From the NCBI RefSeq assembly GCF_033439725.1, contig NW_026944388.1, positions 1,116,001 through 1,180,000 of the forward strand: a stretch of 64,000 bases of DNA. The letters are read 5' to 3'. The position numbers and the translations under genes were made by a program. Shown here piece by piece: positions 1 through 11,229 of this stretch. Source of the stretch: Neurospora tetraspora (lineage: Eukaryota > Ascomycota > Sordariomycetes > Sordariales > Sordariaceae). The notes under the pieces were generated by a model that searched no databases, had not been told where the DNA came from, and saw nothing but the letters and a program-made list of their open reading frames with translations. Numbering within the stretch: the first letter of the stretch is position 1; the number at the start of each line of letters is the position of its first letter.

Positions 1-959
1 TATTTAATCGACTACTACTAGTACTTACCGTTTTAAGACTTATACCCCTAAGTTCTATGTAATTAAGGATAAGGCTACCCGTATTAATTAGGTAATTTTA
101 AAGTTTACGTTCGATAGAAGGTGTTTATAAGTATAAATTTTCAATTTAATAGGTTTTAATATTTAGTATTTAATTAGTATTTTATTAATAGAACGACTAA
201 GAGACCGCCGAAGCCCGTCGAGAAAAATATTAAATTTAATGTAAATATCGTATTTGCTATCGCAATTAAGAAGAGGATATTATACCGACCCCTTTATTGG
301 TAATATTAATCGCTTGTAAATATCTTAATTTATAATAACTATTTAATAATAACGATAGATTTATTTATCGTCGTTATTATTTTATACTACCTCGTATAGA
401 CCGCAACCTAACTATGGACTCCTATCGATTCTATAATAACGATAACCAATTTACTTACCCGAAATATTATATAATTCGACCCCTTATAGACAGGAATAAT
501 ACGGGTAATTATATTATTTATAATAAGAATAATCGATTTCTCTACCTGAATTATTACTTATTTCGATATATTAGCGACCTTAATCCCGATACTGGTAATT
601 GCGTAATTTGTTTATCCGATTTATAATATAATATCTTTTTTCAACGAAAAGTTTATATTATTTATAATAATATAACCTAACGTTCAGATTATATTAGAGA
701 AAACTATTATAAAAGGGACTATTGTATCCTATATTTAGGAAGAGCTAAGGATGAGGGTAAACGCCCAATTAATTCGCCCGATATTTTAATATAATCTACT
801 GATAATAAGAACGCTAATATTTAATTTAACCAAGACGATTTACTGTATTTTATTTATTTAATATATAAATTGGTACGCCGTCCTATTAATTGGGATCTTA
901 TTACCGGATTCTACGTAGTATATATTAATACTAATCCGAAATATAATATTCGATAGGAA

Positions 960-2300
960 AATAAAGTCTATTTTAATTGTTATCGAAACTTTCCCCGTGC
1001 CAATTTCTTCGATAGACAAGATATTGAACGGAATTATTGTAGAAAGTATTGGGTATTAATTAATGAAAACGATAAGGAGGATAATATTAATCGGGACGAT
1101 TTCTATAATTTCGATAACGATAATAATAATCTATTTTAAGCTAAATAGCTACCCCGTTTGTGAATGCGGAATAATAATCCTCTTAATAACTCTAGCGCTA
1201 TATTTAATATTAATAATTTCGTTGAGGACTATAGCCTTCTCGAAATACAATCCCAACCCGAACCTTCCTAACGAAGAAGACGAGGTCAACGCGAACTAGG
1301 ACGGCCAAGACCCCTAATTCTAAAGGTAGCCGGGCTTCGATTCCGGGTATACCCGGTATTGAATTTAAACGGGACCTAATATTCAATGGCGATATAAATA
1401 TTAGAGCTATTCCGGACTCGTATTACTAATAGCTTTGTAATTACTAAACTATACTAGATACTAAAACTATAGAAAAGTATAATCGTTATAACGAAAAATA
1501 GTTCCAATTGAGAATTGTTAATACGGGTATATATAAGCGATATCGCTGTACTAATATAAATTTACGACCGGATGAACCTTTTAAATATAATGCGGAGAAT
1601 AATATAAATTTTAGTACTTTTAATCAAAATTCTCCGGAATATTATCCCCCCCCCTTCGATCTAATAGAAGAGATATTTATTATACGAGTCTACATTTATA
1701 TTAGGAAATTATATTTAATTTTATTTCCGTTATTAAATTATGTAAATATATTAATACGTTACTAAATATTATACTTTTAGCTAGTAATAACGAAAGTATA
1801 GGGGTTATTATATTAATTTTCTTCGCAATATTTTATGCGTCTACTATCAATTACCTAAATTACTAAAACAAATCAATATTGTCTTACTGCGGCCCCGTAA
1901 TATTTAGAATTACCTAAACCTCAATCGAATACGTAAAGAATTTAAGGTCAACCGCTGTGAAATCGAGATATAATTTCGGTTCTTAAAAGAAAACTACCCT
2001 AGGTATACCGATATCGAAATTATTTAGGAACGTTTTAATGCATTGCTAGAAAACGGCGATATTATAGAAAAAGTAATTAATATACTAATAAATAACATTA
2101 TTATCGAAGAGTTAATTATATTAAAAGAAGAAAGGTTAGAAGAAATCTTAAGAAATGCTAATAAACTAGAAATTAATACCGCCCCAAATATATTAAGTAG
2201 TACTCTTAAGGATATTGGACAATTTAGAGTACAATTTTGTAGGGATCGTATACCCGACCCCAACTTTCTACCGGCCCGATTCGTAAATCTACCAGATAAT
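960..2300 (+). pseudogene. Helitron N-terminal block, DUF6570-like, broken by RIP
   Basis: Around 1500-1760 the frame reads like the DUF6570 region that precedes Rep in many fungal Helitrons: a Cys-rich start, then a segment of the form K-x-N-A-E-N-N-x-x-F, then D-L-I-E-E-I-F-I-x-R-V. Around 2040-2300 an acidic and Leu/Ile-rich stretch ends in R-F-V-N-L-P-D-N. An earlier segment near 970-1060 has a C-x-x-x-F-P-R-A-N-F pattern with further Cys residues and may be a small zinc-binding motif. Stops interrupt every frame. The assignment to DUF6570 is from memory of family members. Confidence 0.6.
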
Positions 2301-2579
2301 TAGTAACCTCTAAGCTAAGTACTACAATTTGTAGGCTAATAATAATAACCTCTAGGCTAGTAACAATAACTTCTAGGCCAACAATAACAACCTATAGGTC
2401 CGGCTTCGGCTCCGGCTACAATACCAATTTTTAGCCCGGCTCCAACTCCAGGTCCGGCTTCCGCTCCAGATCCAAGCCCGGCTCCGGTAGTTCCAATTCC
2501 CACCTCGCTACCCAAATCTTATTATATTCAATAAGGCCCTCTTCGAAGCCAACCAATTAACGAATTTCAATGTAACTAA

Positions 2580-3480
2580 GTATTATTATCTTAGGCATTT
2601 CCCAATTTCTATCCTACTAGAAAGGTTAAATATTTTAACTCTCGTATAAAAAAAGTGAATTATAATAAATATATTCAATATACTATACGTTAGTACAATA
2701 GTCGATTTACTAAATATAATAAATTTCAATATATCGCTTTTAATTCTTTAATCGTAGCCAAGTCTATAGGAAGAGTTTATTCTACGTTCGGAATGCTAAT
2801 TTCGACCCAAAGCTTTTCGCTAATATAAATCTATTTAATAAATAATTTGAAAATCGAATTAATAAAGTAAAAAAGCTGTTCGAATCTATTATTCGATTCT
2901 CTAATATACTTCGTAGCACTCGGTTATATTAGATTAAGAAGTCCCGTGAATTAGCATTATATGTCAACTTCTTAGGTATACTGGCCATATCTATTACGTT
3001 TAATGCTGCCGATTTATATTAGGAAAGTCTAGTAAAATATATACCAAACTATCAATATTAATTAGATTCTAATAATAAAGACTGTCGTTATATTTCTAAG
3101 GTCAATATTCTCTAAAACCTTTATATTCCTACCTACCACTTCCTTCGAAGGTTTCAATTTTTTAAAGAGTATATCCTACTATTAAAGTTTAAGTTCGATA
3201 ACTATTAATGGAGATTAGAATTCTAAGCTCGAAGTACTAGCCATACCTATAGTATATACTAGGTAAATAATATCGATATACCTAATTTGGCCGATCCAAA
3301 AATCCGACGATAATTTATTAAAATATAGAATTTATATATTATAATATAGAATCCAATACTTGAGGGTATTAAGTAACCAAAGCCTAATTTGGGGAGGGTA
3401 AGGATCTAGAAGGTCTATCTCCTAATATTTAGAATCTTAATAGTTAAAATAATAACTAGCCAATCCCGATCTCCCGTCTT
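2580..3480 (+). pseudogene. Helitron Rep (rolling-circle initiator) block, broken by RIP
   Basis: The block opens with F-P-N-F-Y-P-T, continues with K-x-x-x-Y-x-x-Y-I-Q-Y-T-I-R-stop-Y-N-S-R-F (a family segment that normally reads RWHDGRFARH), then a segment ending S-R-E-L-A-L-Y-V-N-F-L-G and I-T-F-N-A-A-D-L-Y. At 3209-3250 it reads W-R-L-E-F-stop-A-R-S-T-S-H-T-Y. In the family this is the metal-binding HxH motif of the relaxase (W-x-x-E-x-Q-A-R-G-x-x-H-x-H-G). Here the second His is Tyr and the Gln is a stop, both explained by C-to-T change. No intact Rep protein is possible. Confidence 0.8.
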
Positions 3481-3939
3481 CCTAAATACTCTGAACGCAA
3501 CGATATCTTAAATAGAAGGATAGATAAGGTTAAACCTACCTTTTAAGAGCTTACAGCTATGATTAACCGGATGTAAAGATACACTTACAACGATATTTAT
3601 TACCTTCGAGCCCGCCGTTAAATCCGAGCCCTTCCTGGCGAGCGACAAATCCCGGACTTCGAACTTCCAGTACCCAAACAGAAGGTCTACCGCTTTCAAT
3701 TTGCCAGGAAACTATATAAATACCCCCTCCTTATAACCTGTATCAACCCTAGATTCTAACTTTTCGATAGTAAATGAAATAATAATATTCTCAATCAATA
3801 TAATCCTCTCATTATAATAGGTTGGATAGCCAATACAAATATATAGTTATATACTAATATAAATACTATACTCAATTACGTCGCTAAGTACGTCTCTAAG
3901 GCTAAAAAGAGGACAAAATTTTATAATAAAATTACCAAC

Positions 3940-4652
3940 GAATTAATACTTTAAATTATAGCTAGGAATCTAATTAAATAATTTACAACCAAATTCATAA
4001 ATAAACTTATTACTAAACGTAACTAGTCTACTCAAGAAGTCTATTATCTATTATTAAACCTTCCTTTATAAGAAAGCACTCGTATAATTATTATAGTAGA
4101 CTATCGTTATCGAAATAACCGAGGTACTATTATCCCTAATCCCGAAACAAATCTCTAAGTTACTGATCGAAGAGCCGCCCTTACTACTACTAGTAGTAGT
4201 AATAATAATAATAATAATAATACTAAAATTATTTATATCAATGCAACCAACGAAGCCAAACAAACCCGTTCAATCTACTAGAAATATATAAATTATAATA
4301 AATATTATTCTCACTTTTCTTAGTTCAAATATATTACTAAATTCAATCATACTAAGTTACGCCCTACCCCTCTAACGGATCTTACCAAAAAGAGGGTTAT
4401 TAACTACTTCCCCATCTATAAACAAGATAACGAAAGGAACCAGCGGAATTTTAAACGTATTAAATTAATACTATACCACCCTTATTGAAAGCCTAATAAC
4501 CTTTATATTATCAATAATATTCAATATAATAACCTCGATAATATTTACGCAATATATTATAAAATTCATATTAACGAACTAATATACCCCGAAGACTACT
4601 ACAACAAGCTTCCACCTCCTAAATTTAAAGAGGAATTTAAAGTAAATTCAAA
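3940..4652 (+). pseudogene. Helitron linker block between Rep and helicase, broken by RIP
   Basis: The frame gives K-F-I-N-K-L-I-T-K-R-N followed by S-T-Q-E-V-Y-Y-L-L-L-N-L-P-L and an S-T-R tripeptide. This corresponds to the segment N-K-L-I-x-E-R-D-W-S-A-Q-E-V-x-H-L-L-L of Helitron proteins. Further on come R-V-I-N-Y-F-P-I-Y-K and, near 4585-4615, P-E-D-Y-Y-N-K-L-P-P-P, which is also family-like. A run of TAG/TAA triplets at 4185-4222 makes a small local microsatellite. The frame stops where the LTR element begins and the Helitron frame resumes after 6900. Confidence 0.7.
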
Positions 4653-4910
4653 TGTTATAGGGCTAGAGCCTAGGGGTTAAGCTTAGCTATTACCAAGCTA
4701 TATCCTATCTTATTAATAAGAATACGAGCCTTCTAGTTGGCTAGACCTATATACTTGCCTAGCCCGTGCAATCTTAGCACTGGTTATACAAAACCTTCTT
4801 TCAACTATACCCTTTTAATACAATCTTTCCTTTCTGACTTCTTCTATTAAATATAGCATTTCAACTATATGATTATACGCTATACCTTTCTCGTATAGAC
4901 CTATTATATT
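4653..4910 (+). repeat. Left long terminal repeat of the nested element
   Basis: It begins TGTTATAG and aligns without large gaps to 6643-6900. The two copies share blocks such as GAGCCTAGGGGTTAAG and ATACTTGCCTAGCCCGT. The differences seen by eye are almost all C/T or G/A transitions, as expected when RIP has acted on two formerly identical LTRs. Confidence 0.8.
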
Positions 4911-6642
4911 ATATTTAACCCTCTTTTTAAATTAATACTATTACCCTTCTCTTATAAGTACGCTAAAGAGTTCTTCCCACCCTATCTACAATATTTTAAT
5001 AATAATAGTTCCTTCAAATCGTTTAGTCTACAAATTTTTTAAAACGCTAACGATAATTTATCTCCTCGATTAAATAATTAATTTTCGAAATTTCGAACCT
5101 TCGCGCCGCCTAATAGGCTATAGCCTCCCCCCCTTTCAATTCTTTCGACCTAATAACCCCGTTAAGAAAGCCGGTGCTTCCGCACCTCGAAAATTTTTTA
5201 AAGAGTAAAAAAAATTTAAAACCTAAGTTTTAAGCATATAAGCTAAACTCTATATAACTAGGCCCGCTATTAGCGATTTAGAAATATAATTTTACTATTT
5301 ATTCACCTATTTATCGCTTGCTATTAAAAAACCGTTCGTCGTATTCGCCGCCACTCTTCGATCTCCTTATAAATTTATTAATAAGCTTAAATTCATATAC
5401 GGGGACCCTAATACCGTTAAACGAATTAATTAAGAATTTTATTAACTATGCTAAAAGTCCGGCTTTAAAGAATCTATAGCGGCCTTCTTCGCTCGCTTTA
5501 AGAAAATACTTTACTACGCTTATACGGATTCGTAATTAAAAGCCGCCAAAGTTAGTCAATTGACGGCCTCCCTAAATTATAAGTAGAAGCAACGCCTCTC
5601 TAACCGAACCGATATACTTAAATAGTATTTTCAATTGTTTAAATACCTTCGCCGTTTTAATAATAATTCTTTCGTTTTAAGTATTTTATTTTACTTTTCC
5701 TAGAAATACAGCGGTAGTCCAATTAATAACAATAACGTTAATAATCCTATAAATACCTCTATTAATACTTTAATAACTGAATTCTCCGCTTTATTACCAT
5801 TTTAGAAATAGAAGAATAAATAGAAGAAGGAGGGCAAATATATAAATTATAGGAGTGGCTCCTACTAATTTAAATAGTATAAAAAGACGAGGATAAATAA
5901 CGTTCGAATATAATCCGGTAAGGGTTTAAACGGTTACGACGATAATAGTTAAGAGGAGGAGTTTTTAAATTAAGTAGTACCCTATTAAGGGCAGCCCTAA
6001 TAATATTAGGCGTAAAAGAGTACTATATATTTAAAAGGAGGGACTTCTACGGCTTACTAAGTATATTATCGATTAATTAAATAGGTAGTAAGATTACTAT
6101 ATAATACCCTTCGCCGCCTAATTATATTATTAATGATATTTATTATAAAACGCAACCGTAGGAGGATAATAAATATAATATTTCGTAAGCATAAGAATTA
6201 CTAAAGCTATTCCCTAGCAAGGGAATAAGAAGGTAGCTAAATATTAGTAGGCGAAATGGAATAATACGAAGCATTAGGTAATAGCTTTAATTCTAATTAT
6301 CTCCGTTATAAATTATTAATATCATACGGTAAAAGAGGACCCCGAATTTAGGTAAGGTTTAGAAATATCCCCTAATTTAATTTTAGTGCCAAGCTATAGC
6401 GCAATTCTATAAGGGTAAGTAATAGGCGTATTATTACCGATTCGGGTAGGAGGTAAGTAGTTTTGTAATGTTTATTTAGGGGCTTAGTATAAATATTTTT
6501 CTTAATATTATTAATTTCTTCCCCATTTAAATAAGTATTTAGTTAGGTGCGGTTATATTAGATTTTAATCATTTCCGTAGATTTAATTACGATGAATTCT
6601 GTACGGTAGGACTGCGCTCCCTAAGGGGGAGTAGGAGGGTAA

Positions 6643-6900
6643 TGTTATAAGGTTAGAGCCTAGGGGTTAAGTTTGGTTATTACTAAGCTGTATCCTATCT
6701 TATTAATAAGGATGCGAGCTTTCTAGTTAGCCAGACCTATATACTTGCCTAGCCCGTACGGTCTTAGCACTGGTTACACAAAACCTTCTTTCGACTACAC
6801 TCTTCTAATATAGTCTTTCCTCTCTTATTTCCTCAATTAAATATAGTATTTTAATTATACGATTGTACGCTGTGCTTTTCTCGTGCAGACCTGTTATACT
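6643..6900 (+). repeat. Right long terminal repeat of the nested element
   Basis: Direct-repeat partner of 4653-4910, same length, beginning TGTTATAA. It keeps slightly more G and C than the left copy (for example CTCGTGCAGAC against CTCGTATAGAC), so it is the less mutated LTR. The Helitron reading frame resumes just downstream. Confidence 0.8.
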
Positions 6901-6924
6901 AAAAAAGGAACTAAATAAACCTAA

Positions 6925-8960
6925 TTAGGAAAATATTACTAAAGACAACCCCAATCGTCGTATAAATAATAACGATTTCGAAGGCAAAATTTTAGGTCGT
7001 TGTAATATTAATATCGACTACGACTAGCATCAACACTATACCAGGTTCCAAGAATTCCTTCCTTTAACTGCAAATTACTGGGGGTCTCGAAATAATAGCT
7101 TTAATTTTCCTAATACAAAGCTCATTATACAACGTATATATAATACCTTCAATATTAAATAACGTATAGTATTTAACTAATTTATCAATTATTATTAAGC
7201 TATACTCGATAACCAAAGTCCAAAATAGTTACTTATCTAAATTGATAGTAGAAGTAATATCGGCAAATTCTATCTTATTTGACTACTATCTTACAAGTTT
7301 AAGGAAATAGTTACCAACTATCGCCTTTTAAACCCCATTATTCGTACTACTCCTACTAGTATAACTACTAATAATATAGAAAGTTATACCCCTATTCCTT
7401 TCTATAGCTTCCTTTTAGGGCTAAAGGTTTAACTAATTTACAAGGTAACAATCTTACCTACTTGGAAAATAAATTTAAACCTTTTAAATACTTTATCATT
7501 AACGAGAAATCTATATTGGGCATAAGGAATATATATTTTATTAATAACCGTCTTCGCCAAGCCTTTATTAAAGACTAGGGTAAACGGTTTGGCGGTATTA
7601 ACATTCTTCTTTTTAGAGATTTCTTCTAGTTACTACCTATTGGGCAAAAGCCCCTATTTTACTAAGAACCTTTTAAATTTGCCAATAATCCTAATACCCC
7701 TCTTAAAATACTTAATAACGACGATAATACAAATAAGCTTCCTAATAAAACAAATGAGTAAAGAAAGAAAGGGCTAGCAAGTAAACTAGATTTAGTACAA
7801 CGTAATAGTCGAGCCTATTACTTCGATTTCGATTAGAATATTGAATTAAAATAAATTTTCCGTTAATAAGGCAATACTTAAGCTACATTCCGTAAAGCCT
7901 TAAATAGATTACAAACCAACAACCCTACTATTAACAACTAGAAATTATTATCTACTCGTATCAAATTCAAACTACTAGTACCAAAGTAAAAGACTTTCGA
8001 TAACGCCTTACGAATTTACCCAACCAATACTATAGTTAACGAACATAACCTTCATCATTTAGAAGAGTTGCAATCTCCAATCTTCATCATCAAATTTACC
8101 AATATCCTTCCTAACGCCAAAAACGTCAAATATACTAATACTAGCAACCTACATACCAAGTTCACTTATATTAAGGGTAATAGAATTATACTTACGGAGA
8201 ATCTCTAGACTGAAGCTAGCTTAATTAATAGTTCGATTAGTACTATTATTAATATTGTATAGGATAGTAATTAATTGTATAATATTTAATAAATTATATA
8301 TCCAATCTTTAATACCCAGTTTATTAATTCTTTTACAATCCAAAAGCCGGCGACCCCCCTTTCGTTATATTCGTCTATTTCCCTAGTTATAAAGAATCTA
8401 ACTACTTTGAAAACTTAAATTACCCTAATATTAAAAACCCCCAATATATTATACTGATATTCTAATTTATTCGAAGGTTTATAAAGGGAACTTTTTTTTA
8501 CAAAAGAATCTAATTCCCTTTAACGATTACATATACCATTACAATCTACAAACTATAAGGCTAAATATTAAATAAAGCGGTTATCGATATCTCAAAGAAG
8601 GACTTTATAATTGGTCTATTATACGTAGCTATTTCTCGTATTCGTACCCTCGATAGTATTATATTCAACGAGAGCTTCGAGATAAATGCCTTGTAGTTTA
8701 AAAATACTAAGATTTATACCTACTGAACTATAGATATAATTAAACGTATACCTCAATAATTCCAACCAAACTAACCCCTACTGCTATATTATATCCGTAA
8801 CCTGGGCAATCCTCCGGTTTCTAATTAGGTATACTAATTCCCGCCCAATTCCGATAATATTAACAATAATAATAATAATAATATCGATAGTAGCTAATCG
8901 GGCTGGGGAAGGGGAGTATAGGATAGAGCTCGTAGTAAACCCCGTAGTAGACCTTCAAAT
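6925..8960 (+). pseudogene. Helitron Pif1-like helicase block, broken by RIP
   Basis: Helicase motifs appear in order. The Walker A region is at 7241-7276, reading I-D-x-R-S-N-I-G-K-F-Y-L-I where the family has I-D-G-x-x-G-T-G-K-S-Y-L-I. The Walker B region is at about 7482-7515, reading F-I-I-N-E-K-S-I-L-G where the family has I-D-E-x-S-M-x-G; the catalytic Asp is Asn here, a G-to-A change. A segment F-G-G-I-N-I-L-L-F-R-D-F-F-stop-L-L-P at about 7590-7640 matches the F-G-D-x-x-Q-L-P-P motif. At 8182-8222 the frame reads R-I-I-L-T-E-N-L-stop-T-E-A-S, the family's V-M-L-x-x-N-L-W-T-E-x-G. The protein would be dead even without the stops. Confidence 0.8.
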
Positions 8961-9130
8961 ACTTCCAAATCTAGTAATCGTCGTAGAAGACTGCCCAGTA
9001 GTAGAGCTGGTAGTACTCTAGGCAAAGCAAGTAATATAATTAGTACTAGTATAAGAAGGTTTCACGGAAGACCCCGTAAGAATACTAATATTAATAGACC
9101 GTTGTAATTAAGGGGAGAATAAATCGAGGG

Positions 9131-10355
9131 GAATAATTAATATAATTTATTTATATAGTTTTTATATGGTTCTTATATATTATTCACAAGATTTCTATTA
9201 TAATATATATATAAAATAGTAAAAAAGAATTCAAGACTTATAGTACAAACCCTACCCTAAATTTCTAGAGAACGAGTCTCCTAAGCCTATTCTGAAGGAT
9301 AGCCCGTAACTTACCTATACCTTAATTTCTTTACCTTATACTAATATTATAGGACTTTTGTAAGTAGATTCCCTAATTCGGTCTCTCTAGTTCGGTCTCC
9401 TCCGACGGATAAGTTGATATAGATTTGAGAGAGGTTAGCGCAGACGGAACAAAGCGTTTTAATAGTCACATTATAGAAGAAAGAGGAAGAAAGAGTATTA
9501 TAGATAGGATTCGAATTTGTAGTCTACTTATACTAGTAGCGGTACTTTGGGCGTCCCTGTATACCATTATACTATGGGGCCCTTATGGCACCCCCTTTCG
9601 GGGGCTGGCGATAGTAGATAAGAGAAGTAGAGATTATAAAGACGATTAGAGTATTATTTAAGTTATTTGGAGTTGTTTGGGATAATAATAAAAATCTGAG
9701 CGAGAGAGTGAGTTTTGGTAATGTCTAGTAATATCTGGTGATGTTTTTCTTGGTGTTTTGGTTCTGGTGAGTATGTGGATCCAGCTTTTCACAGCTTAAG
9801 ATGTGGATTCATAGGCGCTTCACTGTCTCCCTCGGGCATATCCGGCTCCGCCCAAGGGAAGACTATTTTAATATATAAAGAGGCTATAAAAAAAGGAGTC
9901 GTTTAAGGCATATAAATAATTATTTAGGGGTTTATAATTTTAATAGAGGTTTTTTTTTTTTACATAAGAAGTAAAGAGATACGAAATTAATTATAAAATT
10001 TAAATAGAAGGCTACGTCGTTAAAACGAAGTTTTTAAGTCTTTTCATTTTTTTTATAATAATATTTACATTACTATATCTTTTAATAGGAATACGAGAAT
10101 TCCTAATTTAGAGCTTATTATTATATGAAGTATAATAAAGGTTAAGAAAGTAAGAAATTTCGTTAAATATATAGAGAGAGCTCCTAAAGTCAAAAATCGT
10201 ATTATTTTTAAGAAAGTAAATATTTAAACCTTCCTTTATATAAAGAGTAACTTCATTAATATTGAAGGTTATTTTATATAAATTGCGCTCGTTAGAAAAT
10301 TAATTATTTTTATTATCGAAATTAGGGAGAGGTTAAGCGTACTATTTTACTATTT
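9131..10355. other. AT-rich repeat remnant, no gene recognised
   Basis: Mostly RIP-like AT-rich DNA. A GC-richer patch at about 9690-9870 escaped heavy mutation; it contains GGATCCAGC and inverted CCCTCGGGC / GCCCAAGGG arms. A 5-base hairpin with a TTTC loop sits at 9591-9604. Either could be part of a Helitron 3' end, which normally has a hairpin close to the terminus, but I could not place a clear CTRR end. A 74-codon frame at 9425-9649 has no recognisable domain. Confidence 0.4.
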
Positions 10356-10440
10356 GGGGAGATAGCTCAATTGGGAAGATCTAGGCTTGGTTTACCTTGT
10401 AGTTGTTTCCGTGAGGTCGTAAGTTCGAATCCCGCTCCCC
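10356..10440 (+). tRNA. tRNA-like sequence with internal A and B boxes, probably degenerate
   Basis: The 85 bases begin GGGGAGA and end GCTCCCC, which gives an acceptor-like stem with one mismatch. An exact A-box match (TAGCTCAATTGG, 10363-10374) and a near-perfect B box (AGTTCGAATCC, 10422-10432) lie at the spacing of a tRNA gene, and a CTTTT run follows within 20 bases. The T loop TTCGAAT is canonical, but its stem has two mismatches of RIP type (A where G would pair). I could not close a D stem or a five-pair anticodon stem, so no anticodon is assigned. It may be a RIP-damaged tRNA, a tRNA pseudogene or the head of a tRNA-derived SINE. Confidence 0.35.
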
Positions 10441-11229
10441 TCTCTTCCATCCGATCTTTTCATATTCAGCATTGGAATTTCTTCTCCCACTCTAAACACG
10501 TAATTAAATTTATAGGGCTTTCCCTAGTCTAAAACCTTAGGTACTCCGCCGAAAAATAAATTCGGGTCGATTCTCCCTACTTCGAAAAGTAATCACCCCA
10601 TATAGTAATACAATAGCTATCCGCCTAATTAGCGAACAATCCCCTAAGTAAATAGGATAATACTTGCCTTCGCCTCTGAAATTAGGGCTTTCGGGCCGAA
10701 AGAAGACTTTAAGAACGCCGATCGAAATTCGTAAGTCCCCTCTTCCCTCCCCCTCCCTCGGTCTCCGCCCTAATAATAAGACGTATTTGGGCAGCGAAAA
10801 GAGACCTTAGGGTAGGGGTGGAGGGGCTGACTATAGGAGGAAAAATCGAAGGAAGGTTTAGATTGAAAGAAGGGCCACATTAAAATGTAAAGACGCGGGA
10901 GGTTTTTATCTGGTATCTCAACGAATATACGGTTTTTCCGCCCGGCTTTGAATAACGAAGGACCGCATGCCTAAATAAAGCGACTAGATTAGAATAGTTA
11001 AAGCGTGAATAAGATCATTATTATTATTATTTTACTATTTCCCGTTTATAAATTTCGACCTCTCTGTTTAATTTTGCATTATTTTTAAAATTCTTTATAA
11101 TTTTATTTTGAATTTTCTTATTGGGTTCCTATTACGGATTTGCAGCCGTAACTAGAATAGCGAATATATATTAACATTATTTAGTAATATATATATCTTC
11201 TTTATATATTTTATAGCAAAGGGAATAAT
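10441..11229. other. Mixed AT-rich DNA, no gene recognised
   Basis: Base composition alternates between RIP-like stretches and a more balanced patch at about 10,700-10,960. I see no open frame, repeat pair or RNA gene that can be supported. Confidence 0.4.

Larger units (their letters stand above)
4653..6900 (+). mobile_element. Short LTR retrotransposon nested in the Helitron, RIP-degraded
   Basis: Two direct repeats of 258 bases (4653-4910 and 6643-6900) flank a 1732-base internal region. The element interrupts the Helitron open frame. The internal region is too short for a full gag-pol. One + strand frame can be followed with only TAA/TAG interruptions and has a basic, Gln/Lys-rich character that would suit gag. 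I could not identify reverse transcriptase, integrase or RNase H, so it may be a deleted or non-autonomous copy. No convincing target-site duplication is visible; the flanks are A-rich on both sides. Orientation is inferred from the gag-like frame and is uncertain. Confidence 0.7.
1..9130 (+). mobile_element. RIP-degraded Helitron (rolling-circle DNA transposon), interrupted by an LTR element
   Basis: Read on the + strand with TAA/TAG treated as former Gln or Trp codons, the region gives successive blocks of a fungal Helitron RepHel protein in the right order. These are a DUF6570-like N-terminal block (about 960-2300), a Rep block (about 2580-3480), a linker block (about 3940-4650) and a Pif1-type helicase block (about 6925-8960). 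The gap between the last two is filled exactly by an LTR element at 4653-6900. Nearly all damage is of the C-to-T / G-to-A kind, which is the signature of RIP, so the copy cannot encode protein. The 5' end may lie before the window. The 3' end is not fixed: a short hairpin at 9591-9604 and another GC-richer patch at about 9795-9870 are candidates. Identification rests on motif order, with no database search. Confidence 0.8.

Noticed and set aside
4185-4222. TAG/TAA repeat as a CRISPR-like or satellite array
   Set aside because: It is a short trinucleotide run inside the Helitron linker frame, without spacers.
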